Part shown: positions 16,343 through 26,482 of the stretch, in pieces
Layout: each line of letters starts with the position of its first letter
Numbering within the stretch: position 1 is the first letter of the stretch
Assembly: GCF_900115695.1 (NCBI RefSeq)
Contig: NZ_FOXK01000009.1
Coordinates: forward strand, 62,001 to 126,000
Origin: Ectopseudomonas toyotomiensis
GTDB lineage: Bacteria > Pseudomonadota > Gammaproteobacteria > Pseudomonadales > Pseudomonadaceae
DNA length: 64,000 nucleotides
Direction: 5' to 3'
Translations under genes and position numbers: made by a program
The notes under the pieces: generated by a model
Databases searched by the model: none
The model's input: the letters and a program-made list of their open reading frames with translations, nothing else
Told to the model about the DNA's origin: nothing

Positions 16343-16805
16343 TGATTCTCCCGCGCAGGCGATCGACGGTCATCTGGGTCAGGCGCACGAACACCAGCAG
16401 CGCCAGGATCGGCAGCCAGATCACGTACCACCAGTTGGGCAGGCCAAGGCCGGGCGACTCGGAATCCCACTGGAATTCCTCCCAGGCGAACTGGCCACCG
16501 AACCAGCACACCAGCCCCAGCACCAGCACGCCGGCCAGCCACTGCAGCAGGATCAGCGGCGTGCGCAGGCGCGGGAACAGGCGCTCGAGCAGGCCGATAC
16601 GAATGTGTCGGTTGCTGCGCATGGCCACCGAGGCACCGGCGAAGGTGAGGATGACCAACAGGAACACCGAGATTTCCTCGGTGAAGGCGAAGGATGCATC
16701 GGTGAAATAACGCACCACGACGTTGGCCAGGCTGATCAGGCTGATGATCACCAGGGCCAGGGTGGCGAGCACGCGCTCCAGCGGCGCGTCGATTGGCTTG
16801 CTCAT
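16329..16805 (-). CDS. TRAP transporter small permease (DctQ-type)
   Basis: A 158-residue protein with four membrane helices, including LANVVVRYF and EEISVFLLVILTFAGASVAM, the DctQ signature. It partners the large permease in the inner membrane. ATG 16805 is chosen because GAGG lies 6 bases upstream and because the longer reading frame runs into a repeat element. The gene follows the binding-protein gene after a repeat-filled gap and overlaps the DctM-type gene. Confidence 0.92.
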   Translation of the reverse strand: MSKPIDAPLERVLATLALVIISLISLANVVVRYFTDASFAFTEEISVFLLVILTFAGASVAMRSNRHIRIGLLERLFPRLRTPLILLQWLAGVLVLGLVCWFGGQFAWEEFQWDSESPGLGLPNWWYVIWLPILALLVFVRLTQMTVDRLRGRISDEP

Positions 16806-16852
16806 AGGAACCTCGAATGACCGGAGCAATGCGCGCCAGTGGTGACGCCCCT

Positions 16853-16900
16853 GCCCTCTCCCCCAGCCCCTCTCCCGCATGCGGGAGAGGGGAGCAGAGC
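16853..16900. repeat. CCCTCTCCC-family repeat with 26-base palindrome
   Basis: Positions 16867-16892 form a perfect palindrome centred on CCCGCATGCGGG, preceded by CCCTCTCCCCCAG. It sits between the binding-protein and small-permease genes and may set their relative expression through mRNA structure. Confidence 0.7.
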
Positions 16901-16960
16901 GGGCTGCGGGACATCCATCACTACGCCCCGCAGTGTGGGCTTCCGGTCAGATAAAACGAA

Positions 16961-17962
16961 TCAGGGCTGGGCCACGGCCTTGCGCGCGGCGTCCATCAGC
17001 GCATCGCCGATGCGCGGTGCCCATTTCTCATGCACGCTGGCGGTGGCTTCGACGAAGGCCGCGCGCTCGGCGTCGCTCAGTTCGATCACTTCCACGCCGC
17101 GCTCACGCACGTCGACCAGGCGCTGCGCCTGAGCGCCACGCGACAGCTCGATCTCCCACTTGCCGGCGTCGATGGCTGCCTGGCTGAGCAGCTCGCGATC
17201 TTCCTCGGGCAGGGATTTCCATACGCGCTGGTTGACGGCGAACACCAGCGGGTCGGCCATGTAGTCCCACAGGGTCAGGTACTTCTGGCCAACCTGGTCG
17301 ACACGCGCCACGTCGAAGACCGACAGCGGGTTTTCCTGGCCGTCCACCGCGCCGGTGGTCAGTGCCGGCTTGGCATCGGCCCAGCTCATTTGCGTGGGGT
17401 TGGCGCCAAGGGCGGTGAAGGTGTCTTGGAACAGTGGCGAGCCGACCACACGGATCTTCAGGCCGGCCATATCGGCCGGGCTACGAACCGGCTTGGACGA
17501 GTTGGACAGTTGGCGAAAGCCGTTCTCACCCCAGGCCAGCGGCACGATGCCGCGCTGTTCGATGGCGGCGAAGGCCAGCTTGCCGGCTTCACCCTGGGTG
17601 ATGGCGTCGAGGTCGGCATCGTTCTTCATCAAAAACGGCAGGGAGAACAGGTTGAGTTCCGGCACCTGCGGCGACCAGTTGATGGTCGAGCCCACGGCCA
17701 TGTCGATCAGGCCGGAGCGCATGGCAGAGAATTCCTTGGTCTGGTCGCCGGCGACCAGTTGCGCATTGGGGTATACGCGCAGGGTGATGCGCCCCTCGGA
17801 GCGCTCGTTGACCAGATCGGCCCATTTCTGCGCGGCCTGGCCCCAGGGGAAGGCGTCGGAAAGTACGGTGGAAACGGAGTATTCACGCGCCTGCGCGGTG
17901 GCGCACAGGGCGGTCAGCGCAGCGCCAGCGGCGAGCGCGGAGAAGAGTCGTTTGAGTTTCAT
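16961..17962 (-). CDS. TRAP transporter substrate-binding protein (DctP-type)
   Basis: A 333-residue periplasmic protein. The signal peptide MKLKRLFSALAAGAALTALC ends near AQA. The mature part has the DctP features: VYPNAQLVAGDQTKEF, the AGLKIRVVGSPLF segment containing the usual substrate-carboxylate arginine, and GQENPLSVFDVARVDQVGQ. ATG 17962 follows AAGGACG. First gene of a dctP-dctQ-dctM operon facing away from the sigma54 activator gene; control of the transporter by that activator is possible, but no clear -24/-12 element was found here. Confidence 0.92.
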   Translation of the reverse strand: MKLKRLFSALAAGAALTALCATAQAREYSVSTVLSDAFPWGQAAQKWADLVNERSEGRITLRVYPNAQLVAGDQTKEFSAMRSGLIDMAVGSTINWSPQVPELNLFSLPFLMKNDADLDAITQGEAGKLAFAAIEQRGIVPLAWGENGFRQLSNSSKPVRSPADMAGLKIRVVGSPLFQDTFTALGANPTQMSWADAKPALTTGAVDGQENPLSVFDVARVDQVGQKYLTLWDYMADPLVFAVNQRVWKSLPEEDRELLSQAAIDAGKWEIELSRGAQAQRLVDVRERGVEVIELSDAERAAFVEATASVHEKWAPRIGDALMDAARKAVAQP

Positions 17963-18001
17963 CGGGGCGTCCTTGTATGGATCTTGGTCATTGTCGTTGT
18001 G

Positions 18002-18019
18002 GCACCGGCAAAGCGGTGC
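18002..18019. promoter_or_regulatory. Inverted repeat upstream of the TRAP operon
   Basis: GCACCG-GCAAAG-CGGTGC is a perfect six-base-arm inverted repeat about 40-57 bases upstream of the binding-protein start, in the 298-base gap between that gene and the divergent sigma54 activator. It is a candidate operator; the binding factor is unknown. Nothing else was recognised in the gap. Confidence 0.35.
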
Positions 18020-18260
18020 GGATCCAGCGGCGAGCGGATGGCTCGCCTGGCGCGCCTGGTCGGCACGCGAAAGGGACACGGCAGGTGTCACGGCTGCCGG
18101 GCAGGCCTTGTGGGCGATCGGCAGGTGCCGGCGGGTTACGCGCGGCCGCCCAACTATTCCAGAAGCGCGCGGCGAATGCCATTGTCTGATGACTGTTGAC
18201 GTTGCCCGGCCTGATCGGCGCTGCCCATAATCACCGGCATCTCATTTTCGGACAGTCCCC

Positions 18261-19721
<1,461 letters not shown>

Positions 19722-19737
19722 GCACTTCGCAGAGCGT

Positions 19738-19818
19738 GTTGTAGGAGCGGCTGGGCGGCACTCCGCTTTAGCCGCGATGCTCCCAACAATGCTTCGCGGC
19801 TGAAGCCGCTCCTACAAA
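19738..19818. repeat. REP-like inverted repeat (GTAGGAGCGGC family)
   Basis: TTGTAGGAGCGGCT at the left and AGCCGCTCCTACAA at the right are reverse complements, with an internal TTTAGCCGCGA arm. This is the usual Pseudomonas REP pair and may also act as the transcript end for the activator gene. Confidence 0.8.
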
Positions 19819-19837
19819 TACCGTTGTCGGCTGCGCG

Positions 19838-19902
19838 TCCATATTTATGGAATTCTCTCCAAATAAATCCAAGAAACTAGACTAAGTCCAGAAAAATGGA
19901 CA
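19838..19902 (+). promoter_or_regulatory. Two enhancer-like inverted repeats (UAS)
   Basis: GTCCATATTTATGGAA (about 19838-19853) and GTCCAGAAAAATGGAC (about 19887-19902) share the form TCCA-N6-TGGA with AT-rich centres. They lie about 105-165 bases before the -24/-12 element, the usual distance for activators of sigma54 promoters. The adjoining Fis-type activator is the likely ligand. Confidence 0.55.
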
Positions 19903-20003
19903 CTTATCTACATCCGACCTACCTGCCCTGCACTCGGCACGAAAGCCTGAAATCCCCTGCCCACAAGCCTTCCCGCCCTATCGACCAAAGTCTCACCCCA
20001 GCC

Positions 20004-20019
20004 TGGCACGACTCTGGCT
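20004..20019 (+). promoter_or_regulatory. Probable sigma54 promoter (-24/-12)
   Basis: TGGCACGACTCTGGCT matches the consensus TGGCACG-N4-TTGCW except for one base, and keeps the exact GG-N10-GC spacing. It lies 89 bases before the permease start. Confidence 0.6.
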
Positions 20020-20084
20020 CTATATCCGGCAAAGGCGCGCTGCCGCATCCGCGCCTTCCCGATAAAACGGCCTCGAGCCGCTAG

Positions 20085-20097
20085 AACAACAACAAAA
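20085..20097 (+). promoter_or_regulatory. Hfq/Crc-type CA motif at the permease start
   Basis: AACAACAACAAAA directly precedes the ribosome binding site AGGA (20097-20100). AAnAAnAA tracts at this place are the known target by which Hfq with Crc blocks translation during carbon catabolite repression in Pseudomonas. Confidence 0.55.
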
Positions 20098-20107
20098 GGA
20101 ACCACCC

Positions 20108-21493
20108 ATGGGTACCCTCGGTATTCTGATTTCCCTCGCATTGTTGATGTACCTCGCCTATCGCGGCATCAACGTCCTGATCCTCGCCCCACTGCTGGCT
20201 CTGCTGGCGTTGCTGTTCGCCGGCGATATCGCTCTGCTGCTGCCCACCTACACCCAGGTGTTCATGAAGGCCATGGGCGGCTACGTGATCCAGTTCTTCC
20301 CGCTGTTCCTGCTCGGCGCCCTGTTCGGCAAGCTGATGGACGATTCGGGATCAGCGCGCGCCATCGCCCACGGTATCGTCGCCAAGGTCGGCAGCGAGCG
20401 CGCCATCCTGGCTATCGTACTGGCCTGCGGCATTCTCACTTACGGTGGCGTATCGCTGTTCGTGGTGGCCTTCGCCGTGTACCCGATCGGTGCCGCACTG
20501 TTCCGCGAGGCGGGCATTCCCAAGCGTCTGATCCCCGGTGCCATCGCCCTCGGCTCGTTCACCTTCACCATGACCGCGCTGCCCGGCACGCCGGCGATCC
20601 AGAACGCCATTCCCAACCCCTTCTTCGGCACCGACGCCTTCGCCGCGCCGGGCTTGGGGGTGATCGCCGGCCTGATCATGTTCGGCCTCGGCACCTGGTG
20701 GCTCACCGTGCAGTCGCGCAAGCTGATGGCCGCGGGTGAAGGCTATGGTGAGCACCGCGACGACCCGGTCGTCGAAGAGCGCCGCGACATTCCCGGCTTC
20801 TGGCTGGCGCTGCTGCCAATCTTCGTGGTGATCGCGCTGAACTTCCTGATGGCCAAGCAGATTCTGCCGGCGGTAGATACCAGCTACCTGGCCAAGCCGG
20901 AATACGGCGGCCTGCAGGACGCCAAGTCGCTGATCGGTATCTGGTCGATCATCGTCGCCCTCAGTGCCGCCATCGTGCTGCTGATCGCCCTGCACTGGAA
21001 GCGCTGGATGGACCTGAAGAAGAGCGTCAACGATGGTGCCTTCGGCTCCATGCTGCCGATTCTCAACACTGCCGCCGAGGTGGGTTACGGCACAGTGATC
21101 GCCTCCTTGGCCGGCTTCGTCATCATCCGTGACCTGGTACTGGGCGTCTCCAGCAACCCGCTGATCTCCGAAGCGGTAGCGGTGAACATCCTCGCCGGTA
21201 TCACCGGCTCGGCCTCCGGCGGTATGTCCATCGCGCTGAAGACCCTCGGCGCGCAGTACCTGGAAATGGCCAACGCCGTCGGCATCAGCCCCGAGCTGCT
21301 GCACCGCGTCGCCGCCATGGCCTCGGGCTGCATGGACACCCTGCCGCACAACGGCGCGGTGATCTCGCTGCTGGCGATCTGCAAGCTCACCCACCGCGAG
21401 TCGTACAAGTTCATCTTCGTCAACACCGTCGCCTTCCCGATGGTAGCCCTGGCCGTGGTGATCACCCTGGGCACGCTGTTCGGCAGTTTCTGA
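20108..21493 (+). CDS. GntP-family permease
   Basis: A 461-residue, strongly hydrophobic protein with about 12 membrane helices. FFPLFLLGALFGKLMDDSGS and the TALPGTPAIQNAIPNPFFGT loop are GntP-family features. Members carry gluconate, short-chain fatty acids or 3-hydroxybutyrate with protons. Placed just ahead of a CoA-transferase, a short-chain acid or ketoacid is the likely cargo. The ribosome binding site AAGGA adjoins a CA motif. It is expressed from the proposed sigma54 promoter and linked to the next gene by a 74-base gap with a strong hairpin. Confidence 0.9.
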   Translation: MGTLGILISLALLMYLAYRGINVLILAPLLALLALLFAGDIALLLPTYTQVFMKAMGGYVIQFFPLFLLGALFGKLMDDSGSARAIAHGIVAKVGSERAILAIVLACGILTYGGVSLFVVAFAVYPIGAALFREAGIPKRLIPGAIALGSFTFTMTALPGTPAIQNAIPNPFFGTDAFAAPGLGVIAGLIMFGLGTWWLTVQSRKLMAAGEGYGEHRDDPVVEERRDIPGFWLALLPIFVVIALNFLMAKQILPAVDTSYLAKPEYGGLQDAKSLIGIWSIIVALSAAIVLLIALHWKRWMDLKKSVNDGAFGSMLPILNTAAEVGYGTVIASLAGFVIIRDLVLGVSSNPLISEAVAVNILAGITGSASGGMSIALKTLGAQYLEMANAVGISPELLHRVAAMASGCMDTLPHNGAVISLLAICKLTHRESYKFIFVNTVAFPMVALAVVITLGTLFGSF

Positions 21494-21499
21494 CGGGCC

Positions 21500-21531
21500 T
21501 GGCATGGCGCCCTCGGGCGCCATGCTGCCTG
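21500..21531 (+). other. Intercistronic hairpin between permease and CoA-transferase
   Basis: GCATGGCGCCC and GGGCGCCATGC are perfect 11-base arms around a 2-base loop, with no T-run. It is more likely an mRNA stabiliser or processing signal than a terminator, since the operon continues. Confidence 0.55.
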
Positions 21532-21567
21532 TACACCGTGTTGTTCAATCGCTTTCGAGTACCCGCA

Positions 21568-23121
21568 ATGAGCAAGATCATGACCGCCGCCGAAGCCGTG
21601 GCGCGCATCCCGGACAACGCCAACCTGGCCACCGGCGGCTTCGTCGGTATCGGTTTCGCCGAGCAGATCGCCATCGCCCTGGAGCAGCGCTTCATGGCTG
21701 AACAGGCGCCGCGCGATCTGACCCTGGTGTATGCCGCCGGCCAAGGTGACGGCAAGGGTCGCGGCCTCAACCACCTGGCTCATGAAGGCCTGGTGCGCCG
21801 GGTGATCGGTGGCCACTGGGGCTTGGTGCCGGGGTTGCAGAAGCTGGCGGTGGACAACCGCATCGAAGCCTACAACCTGCCGCAGGGGGTGATCTCCCAG
21901 CTGTTTCGCGATATCGCTGCCGGCAAACCGGGGCAGCTGTCGCGGGTAGGCCTGGGCACCTACGTCGACCCGCGCCATGGTGGCGGCAAGCTCAATGCGC
22001 TCACCACTGCCGATCTGGTGCGGTTGATGCCCATCGATGGCGAGGACTACCTGTTCTACCCAACCTTCCCGATCAACGTCGGCATCGTTCGCGCTACCAG
22101 CGCCGACCCTGACGGCAACCTCAGTTTCGAGCGCGAGGCGCTGACCATCGAGAGCCTGGCCATCGCCATGGCCGCGCGCAATAGCGGCGGCCTGGTGATT
22201 GCCCAGGTCGAGCGGGTGGTCGAGCGCGGCTCGCTCAACCCACGGCAGGTGAAGATTCCCGGCATCCTGGTAGATTGCGTGGTGGTGGCCGAGCCGGCCA
22301 ATCACCAGCAGACCTTCGCCACGTCCTATAACCCCGCCTTCGCCGCCGAAACCCGCGTACCGGTGGACAGCCTGACCCCGATGCCGCTGGACGTGCGCAA
22401 GCTGATTGCCCGTCGCGCAGCGCTGGAGCTGAAAGCGGACGCGGTGGTGAATCTCGGCATCGGCATGCCCGAAGGCGTCGCCGCAGTGGCCGCCGAAGAA
22501 GGTGTGATCGAGCGCCTGACGCTGACCGCCGAGCCCGGCGTGATCGGCGGCGTGCCGGCCTCGGGCCTAGACTTCGGCGCGGCGAGCAACCACAGCGCTC
22601 TGCTCGATCAGCCCTACCAGTTCGACTTCTACGACGGCGGCGGCCTGGATATCGCCTTCCTCGGTCTGGCCCAGGCCGATGCGGCGGGCAACCTCAACGT
22701 GTCCAAGTTCGGTAGTCGCCTTGCGGGGGCTGGCGGTTTCATCAACATCAGCCAGAACGCCAAGCAGGTGGTGTTCGTCGGCACCTTCAGCGCCGGTAAG
22801 CAGGACATCCGCATCGAAGACGGCCAGTTGCGCATCATCGAGGACGGCGAGTTGCGCAAGTTCGTCGCCGAGGTGGAACACCGCACCTTCGCCGGCCGCC
22901 TGGCCGCCGAGCGCGGCCAGCCGGTGCTCTACGTCACCGAGCGCTGCGTGCTGCGCCTGACTACCGAAGGGCTGGAACTGATCGAAGTGGCGCCGGGGGT
23001 GGACATCGAGCGCGACATCCTCGCGCGCATGGACTTCGCCCCCATCGTCCGCCAGCCGAAGCTGATGGACGCACGGCTGTTCCGGCCCGAGCCGATAGGC
23101 CTGGCGCAATGCCTGGACTAG
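21568..23121 (+). CDS. Acyl-CoA:acetate/3-ketoacid CoA-transferase (fused subunits)
   Basis: A 517-residue family I CoA-transferase in which the two subunit-like halves are fused, as in YdiF and propionate CoA-transferase. The N-terminal half has GGFVGIGFAEQIA; the C-terminal half has NLGIGMPEGVA and the active-site glutamate in LTAEPGVIGG (Glu 322). It would activate a short acid or 3-ketoacid by moving CoA from a donor acyl-CoA, next to a permease that could import it. The ATG at 21568 starts the conserved domain; a GTG 30 bases earlier is unlikely. A terminator follows. Confidence 0.92.
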   Translation: MSKIMTAAEAVARIPDNANLATGGFVGIGFAEQIAIALEQRFMAEQAPRDLTLVYAAGQGDGKGRGLNHLAHEGLVRRVIGGHWGLVPGLQKLAVDNRIEAYNLPQGVISQLFRDIAAGKPGQLSRVGLGTYVDPRHGGGKLNALTTADLVRLMPIDGEDYLFYPTFPINVGIVRATSADPDGNLSFEREALTIESLAIAMAARNSGGLVIAQVERVVERGSLNPRQVKIPGILVDCVVVAEPANHQQTFATSYNPAFAAETRVPVDSLTPMPLDVRKLIARRAALELKADAVVNLGIGMPEGVAAVAAEEGVIERLTLTAEPGVIGGVPASGLDFGAASNHSALLDQPYQFDFYDGGGLDIAFLGLAQADAAGNLNVSKFGSRLAGAGGFINISQNAKQVVFVGTFSAGKQDIRIEDGQLRIIEDGELRKFVAEVEHRTFAGRLAAERGQPVLYVTERCVLRLTTEGLELIEVAPGVDIERDILARMDFAPIVRQPKLMDARLFRPEPIGLAQCLD

Positions 23122-23150
23122 CGCAAGGACAATCTTTGAGCGTGAACTCA

Positions 23151-23174
23151 CGGGCCTGAACAGGCCCGTTTTTT
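23151..23174 (+). terminator. Rho-independent terminator
   Basis: CGGGCCTG (23151-23158) pairs with CAGGCCCG (23161-23168) around a two-base loop, followed by six T residues. It ends the permease/CoA-transferase operon. Confidence 0.92.
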
Positions 23175-23196
23175 GCCAGAAACTTATCGCGAATCG

Positions 23197-23280
23197 TAGG
23201 GTGGACCACGCTTCAGCAGTCCACCATGGGCAGCCGGCGCGAACACCCCAGGTGGAAATGAACAGCGCTTTCCACCCTAG
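23197..23280. repeat. GTAGGGTGGA inverted repeat
   Basis: GTAGGGTGGA on the left is matched by TCCACCCTA at the right end, with an inner GTCCACC. It belongs to the dispersed GTAGGGTG family and overlaps the end of the agmatinase gene. Confidence 0.65.
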
Positions 23281-24242
23281 ATCCGTTCACCCAGCTTATG
23301 CCGCGCGGCATACAGGCAGATCATCTCCATCGCCAGGGTCGCGCCGGCCAGCGCGGTGACCTCGGCGTTGTCGTAGGGCGGCGCCACTTCCACCACGTCC
23401 ATACCGACCAGATTGATGCCGCGCAGCCCGCGCAGGATCTCCAGCGCCTGATGGCTGGAAAGGCCGCCGCACACCGGTGTTCCGGTGCCGGGGGCGAAGG
23501 CCGGGTCGAGGCAGTCGATGTCGAAGGTCAGGTACACCGGATGCTCGCCCACCCGCGCGCGGATGCGCTCGGCGATCTGCTCCGGCGTGCTGCGGTGCAC
23601 CTCGCGGGCATCGAGCACCTGGAAGCCCATCACGTCGTCGTTGGTGGTGCGCAAGCCGACCTGCACCGATCGCGCCGGGTCGACCAGGCCTTCACGCGCG
23701 GCGTGATAGAACATGGTGCCGTGGTCGATACGCTTGCCCTCCTCGTCCGGCCAGGTGTCGCTGTGTGCGTCGAAGTGGATCAGCGCCAGGGTGCCGTGTT
23801 TCTTCGCATGGGCCTTGAGCAGCGGGTAGCTGATGAAGTGGTCGCCGCCCAGGGTCAGCAGCGCGCTGCCGGCCTCGAGAATGCGCGTGGCGTGCGCCTC
23901 GATCAGCGCCGGGGTGTCCTGCGGCGTGCCGTGGTCGAAATAGCAGTCGCCGTAGTCGACGCAGGCGAGCACATCGAAGGGGTCGAACTCCCAGGGAAAA
24001 TGCCGCGCCCAGGCCGACTGGATCGACGCAGCGCGGATCGCCCGCGGGCCGAAGCGGCTGCCGGGCCGGTTGGTGGTGGCGGTGTCGAAGGGCACGCCGC
24101 TGATGGCCAGGTCCACGCCGGTCAGGTCACGACTGTAACGCCGACGCATGAAGCTGGTGATGCCAGCGTAGGTGGGTTCGGCGGCGGTGCCGTAGAGGCT
24201 GGCGCGGGTGATGGCCTGGTCGTTATCGAAGGCTTGATCCAT
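23277..24242 (-). CDS. speB: Agmatinase (ureohydrolase family)
   Basis: A 321-residue ureohydrolase that would split agmatine into putrescine and urea. The binuclear manganese motifs are all present: GGDHF, DAHSDTW and FDIDCLDPAFAPGTGTP. The last stretch and the FPWEFDPFDVL segment resemble E. coli SpeB more than the guanidinobutyrase or guanidinopropionase paralogues of Pseudomonas, so agmatinase is favoured, but specificity within this family is easily confused. A polyamine-type binding protein gene lies just upstream on the same strand, which fits a polyamine function. Confidence 0.85.
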   Translation of the reverse strand: MDQAFDNDQAITRASLYGTAAEPTYAGITSFMRRRYSRDLTGVDLAISGVPFDTATTNRPGSRFGPRAIRAASIQSAWARHFPWEFDPFDVLACVDYGDCYFDHGTPQDTPALIEAHATRILEAGSALLTLGGDHFISYPLLKAHAKKHGTLALIHFDAHSDTWPDEEGKRIDHGTMFYHAAREGLVDPARSVQVGLRTTNDDVMGFQVLDAREVHRSTPEQIAERIRARVGEHPVYLTFDIDCLDPAFAPGTGTPVCGGLSSHQALEILRGLRGINLVGMDVVEVAPPYDNAEVTALAGATLAMEMICLYAARHKLGERI

Positions 24243-24261
24243 GGTCGGGTACTCGTTCGGT

Positions 24262-24292
24262 GATGTTCGCGAGCAAAGCTCGCTCCTACAGA
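24262..24292. repeat. Short GCGAGCAAAGCTCGC repeat
   Basis: The sequence GCGAGCAAAGCTCGCTCCTAC between speB and the binding-protein gene is half of the same element found at 63049-63114. Confidence 0.6.
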
Positions 24293-24293
24293 C

Positions 24294-25367
24294 TCAGTAC
24301 TGGCTGCGGAAAGCTGTCCACAGGCGGGTGCGCTGACGCTGCTCGCGCAGGCTCAGCACCTGCTCGGCGAACAGGCGCTCGCGCACGGCTTCGGGCGGGT
24401 AGATATCCGGGTCGCCGCTCACCACCTCGTCCAGCAGGGGCGTGGCGGCGTGGTTGGCGTTGGCGAAGAACAGTTCGTTGGTCAGCTCGGCGATGGCTTC
24501 GGGCTGCAGCATGAAGTCGATGAAAGCGCGGGCATTGCCCGGATGCGGCGCATCGGCGGGAATGGCCATGGTGTCGAACCAGATCAGCGTGCCTTCACGC
24601 GGAATGCGGTAGAGCACCTCGAAGGGTTGCCCGGCCTCGGCAGCACGCGCAGCGGCCATGCCGGCGTCGCCAGTGTAGGTCAGCGCCAGGCAGGTCTCGC
24701 CCTTGGCCAGATCGTCGATCTGCCGGGCATTGCCGATGTAGCGCAGGTTCGGTTGCAGCGCCGCGAGCAAGGCGCTGGCCGCCTCCAGATCGGCGCCTTT
24801 GGCGCTGTAGGGCGGCTTGCTCAGGTAATTGAGGGCGATGGCGATCACCTCCTGCGGCGAGTCGAGCACGGAGATACCACAGTCCTTGAGCTTGCTGGCG
24901 TACTCGGGCTTGAACAGCAGGTCGAGGCTGTCCAGAGCCACGCCGGGTAGACGCTGCTCGACAGCTTGCTTGTTGATCGCCAGGCCCACCGTGCCCCAGG
25001 TGTAGGGCACACCGTACTGGTTACCGGGGTCGACGCTGGCCAGCTTGGCCAGTAGTTCGGGGTCGAGGTTGCCGGCGTTTTGCAACGCCCCCACCGGCTG
25101 CATCGCCTTGGCCTGGATGGCACGCGACAGGCCGCTGGAAGCGGGAAAGACCACGTCATAGCCGCTGCCGCCGGTCATCAACTTGCTCTCCAGCACATCG
25201 GTGCTGTCGAAGGTGTCGTATTTGACCCGGATGCCAGTCTCGGCCTGGAAGCGCGCGAGCGCCTGCGGCGCCACGTAGTCGGCCCAGTTGTACAGGTTAA
25301 GCTGTTTCGGCTCCGCCATCAGGGGCGTGGCGACGGCCAGGAGCAGCAGGCTTGCAGCAAGACGCAT
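24294..25367 (-). CDS. Polyamine-type ABC transporter substrate-binding protein (PotD/PotF-like)
   Basis: A 357-residue periplasmic binding protein: signal peptide MRLAASLLLLAVATPLMA, then LNLYNWADYVAPQALARFQAETGIRV, the standard PotD/PotF start. VLESKLMTGGSGYDVVFP and WGTVGLAINK are also conserved. It would bind putrescine, spermidine or a related amine. No permease or ATPase genes accompany it, so it may work with a transporter encoded elsewhere. ATG 25367 has AGGA eight bases upstream. It is divergent from a LysR-type gene and upstream of speB. Confidence 0.88.
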   Translation of the reverse strand: MRLAASLLLLAVATPLMAEPKQLNLYNWADYVAPQALARFQAETGIRVKYDTFDSTDVLESKLMTGGSGYDVVFPASSGLSRAIQAKAMQPVGALQNAGNLDPELLAKLASVDPGNQYGVPYTWGTVGLAINKQAVEQRLPGVALDSLDLLFKPEYASKLKDCGISVLDSPQEVIAIALNYLSKPPYSAKGADLEAASALLAALQPNLRYIGNARQIDDLAKGETCLALTYTGDAGMAAARAAEAGQPFEVLYRIPREGTLIWFDTMAIPADAPHPGNARAFIDFMLQPEAIAELTNELFFANANHAATPLLDEVVSGDPDIYPPEAVRERLFAEQVLSLREQRQRTRLWTAFRSQY

Positions 25368-25507
25368 GGTTCTATCCTCGGGCAGACTTGGTTGGCCGTG
25401 CCTCTCTGCTGGAGGCTGGGATGTCTGCATCCTGCGCCCGGCGTTGCTTCGGATAAATACGAAGTGTTCTACTTCAACATTGACAGCTATCAATGTATGG
25501 AGCCCGC

Positions 25508-26401
25508 ATGCTCAGCCAACTGCGCGACCTCGACCTGCAACTGTTGCGGCTGTTCGTCACCGTGGTGGAGAGCGGCGGCTTCAGCGCCGCGCAGGGTGAG
25601 CTGGGCATCGGCCAGTCGACCATCAGCACGCAGATGGCCAAGCTGGAAACACGCCTGGGCTTTCGCCTGTGCGAACGCGGCAAGGCCGGCTTTCGCCTGA
25701 CGCCCAAGGGCGAGCAGGTGCTGGCCGCCACGCGCAAGCTGTTCGCCGCCATCGAGACCTTCAAGGGCGAGGCCCAGGGCATGGCCGACAAGCTGCTCGG
25801 CGAACTGCGCATCGGCCTGTCCGAAGCGTTGTCGGACGAGGTGCTACAGCGAATCGGCGAGGCCATCGGGCGTTTTCGCCAGCGCAACCAGGCGGTACAG
25901 ATCGAGCTGGTCAGCGCCATGCCCGCCGAGCTGGAGCGACGTCTGCTGCAGGACCAGCTACAACTGGCCATCGGCTATTTTTCCGGCAGCCAGACGGCTC
26001 TGGACTATCAGCCGCTGTTCGACGAACGCCAGCGCCTGTACTGCGGCCGCCAGCATCCGCTGTTCGACCGGCAAACGCCGAGCGCCGATGACCTGCAGGC
26101 CTGCGACCGCGTGGTGCATCCCTATCGGTTCATCGCTGCCGACGAACCCTGGCAAGGCGGCAGCAGCAGCGCGCGCTGCGAACAGGTCGAAGGCAGCCTG
26201 GCGTTCATCCTCTCCGGTGCTCACCTGGGCTATCTGCCCGAGCACATCGCCCTGCCCTGGGTAGAGCGCGGCGGCTTGCGCGCGCTGCCCGGCAAGTGGG
26301 ATTTCACCGTGCAGTTTCGTCTGGCCAGCCATCGCGGCCATCCCGCCAGCGAGGCGCAGAAGGCCTTCGCCGACGATCTGCTGGACGCGTTCGGCGAGTG
26401 A
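25508..26401 (+). CDS. LysR-family transcriptional regulator
   Basis: A 297-residue LysR protein: an N-terminal winged HTH (LQLLRLFVTVVESGGFSAAQ, then STISTQMAKLETRLGFRLCE) and a C-terminal substrate-binding-like effector domain. It is transcribed away from the polyamine-type binding-protein gene across about 140 bases, the usual arrangement for a LysR regulator and its target, so control of that gene is inferred. ATG 25508 is preferred over 25493 because GGAG lies about 5 bases upstream. Confidence 0.9.
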   Translation: MLSQLRDLDLQLLRLFVTVVESGGFSAAQGELGIGQSTISTQMAKLETRLGFRLCERGKAGFRLTPKGEQVLAATRKLFAAIETFKGEAQGMADKLLGELRIGLSEALSDEVLQRIGEAIGRFRQRNQAVQIELVSAMPAELERRLLQDQLQLAIGYFSGSQTALDYQPLFDERQRLYCGRQHPLFDRQTPSADDLQACDRVVHPYRFIAADEPWQGGSSSARCEQVEGSLAFILSGAHLGYLPEHIALPWVERGGLRALPGKWDFTVQFRLASHRGHPASEAQKAFADDLLDAFGE

Positions 26402-26482
26402 CGAGGCGCGAACCCTGCACCTGCTGAAACATCCGGGGTCTATAGTGGTTGTTCCTTCCTCACCACACCTTCTGGAGTACAC

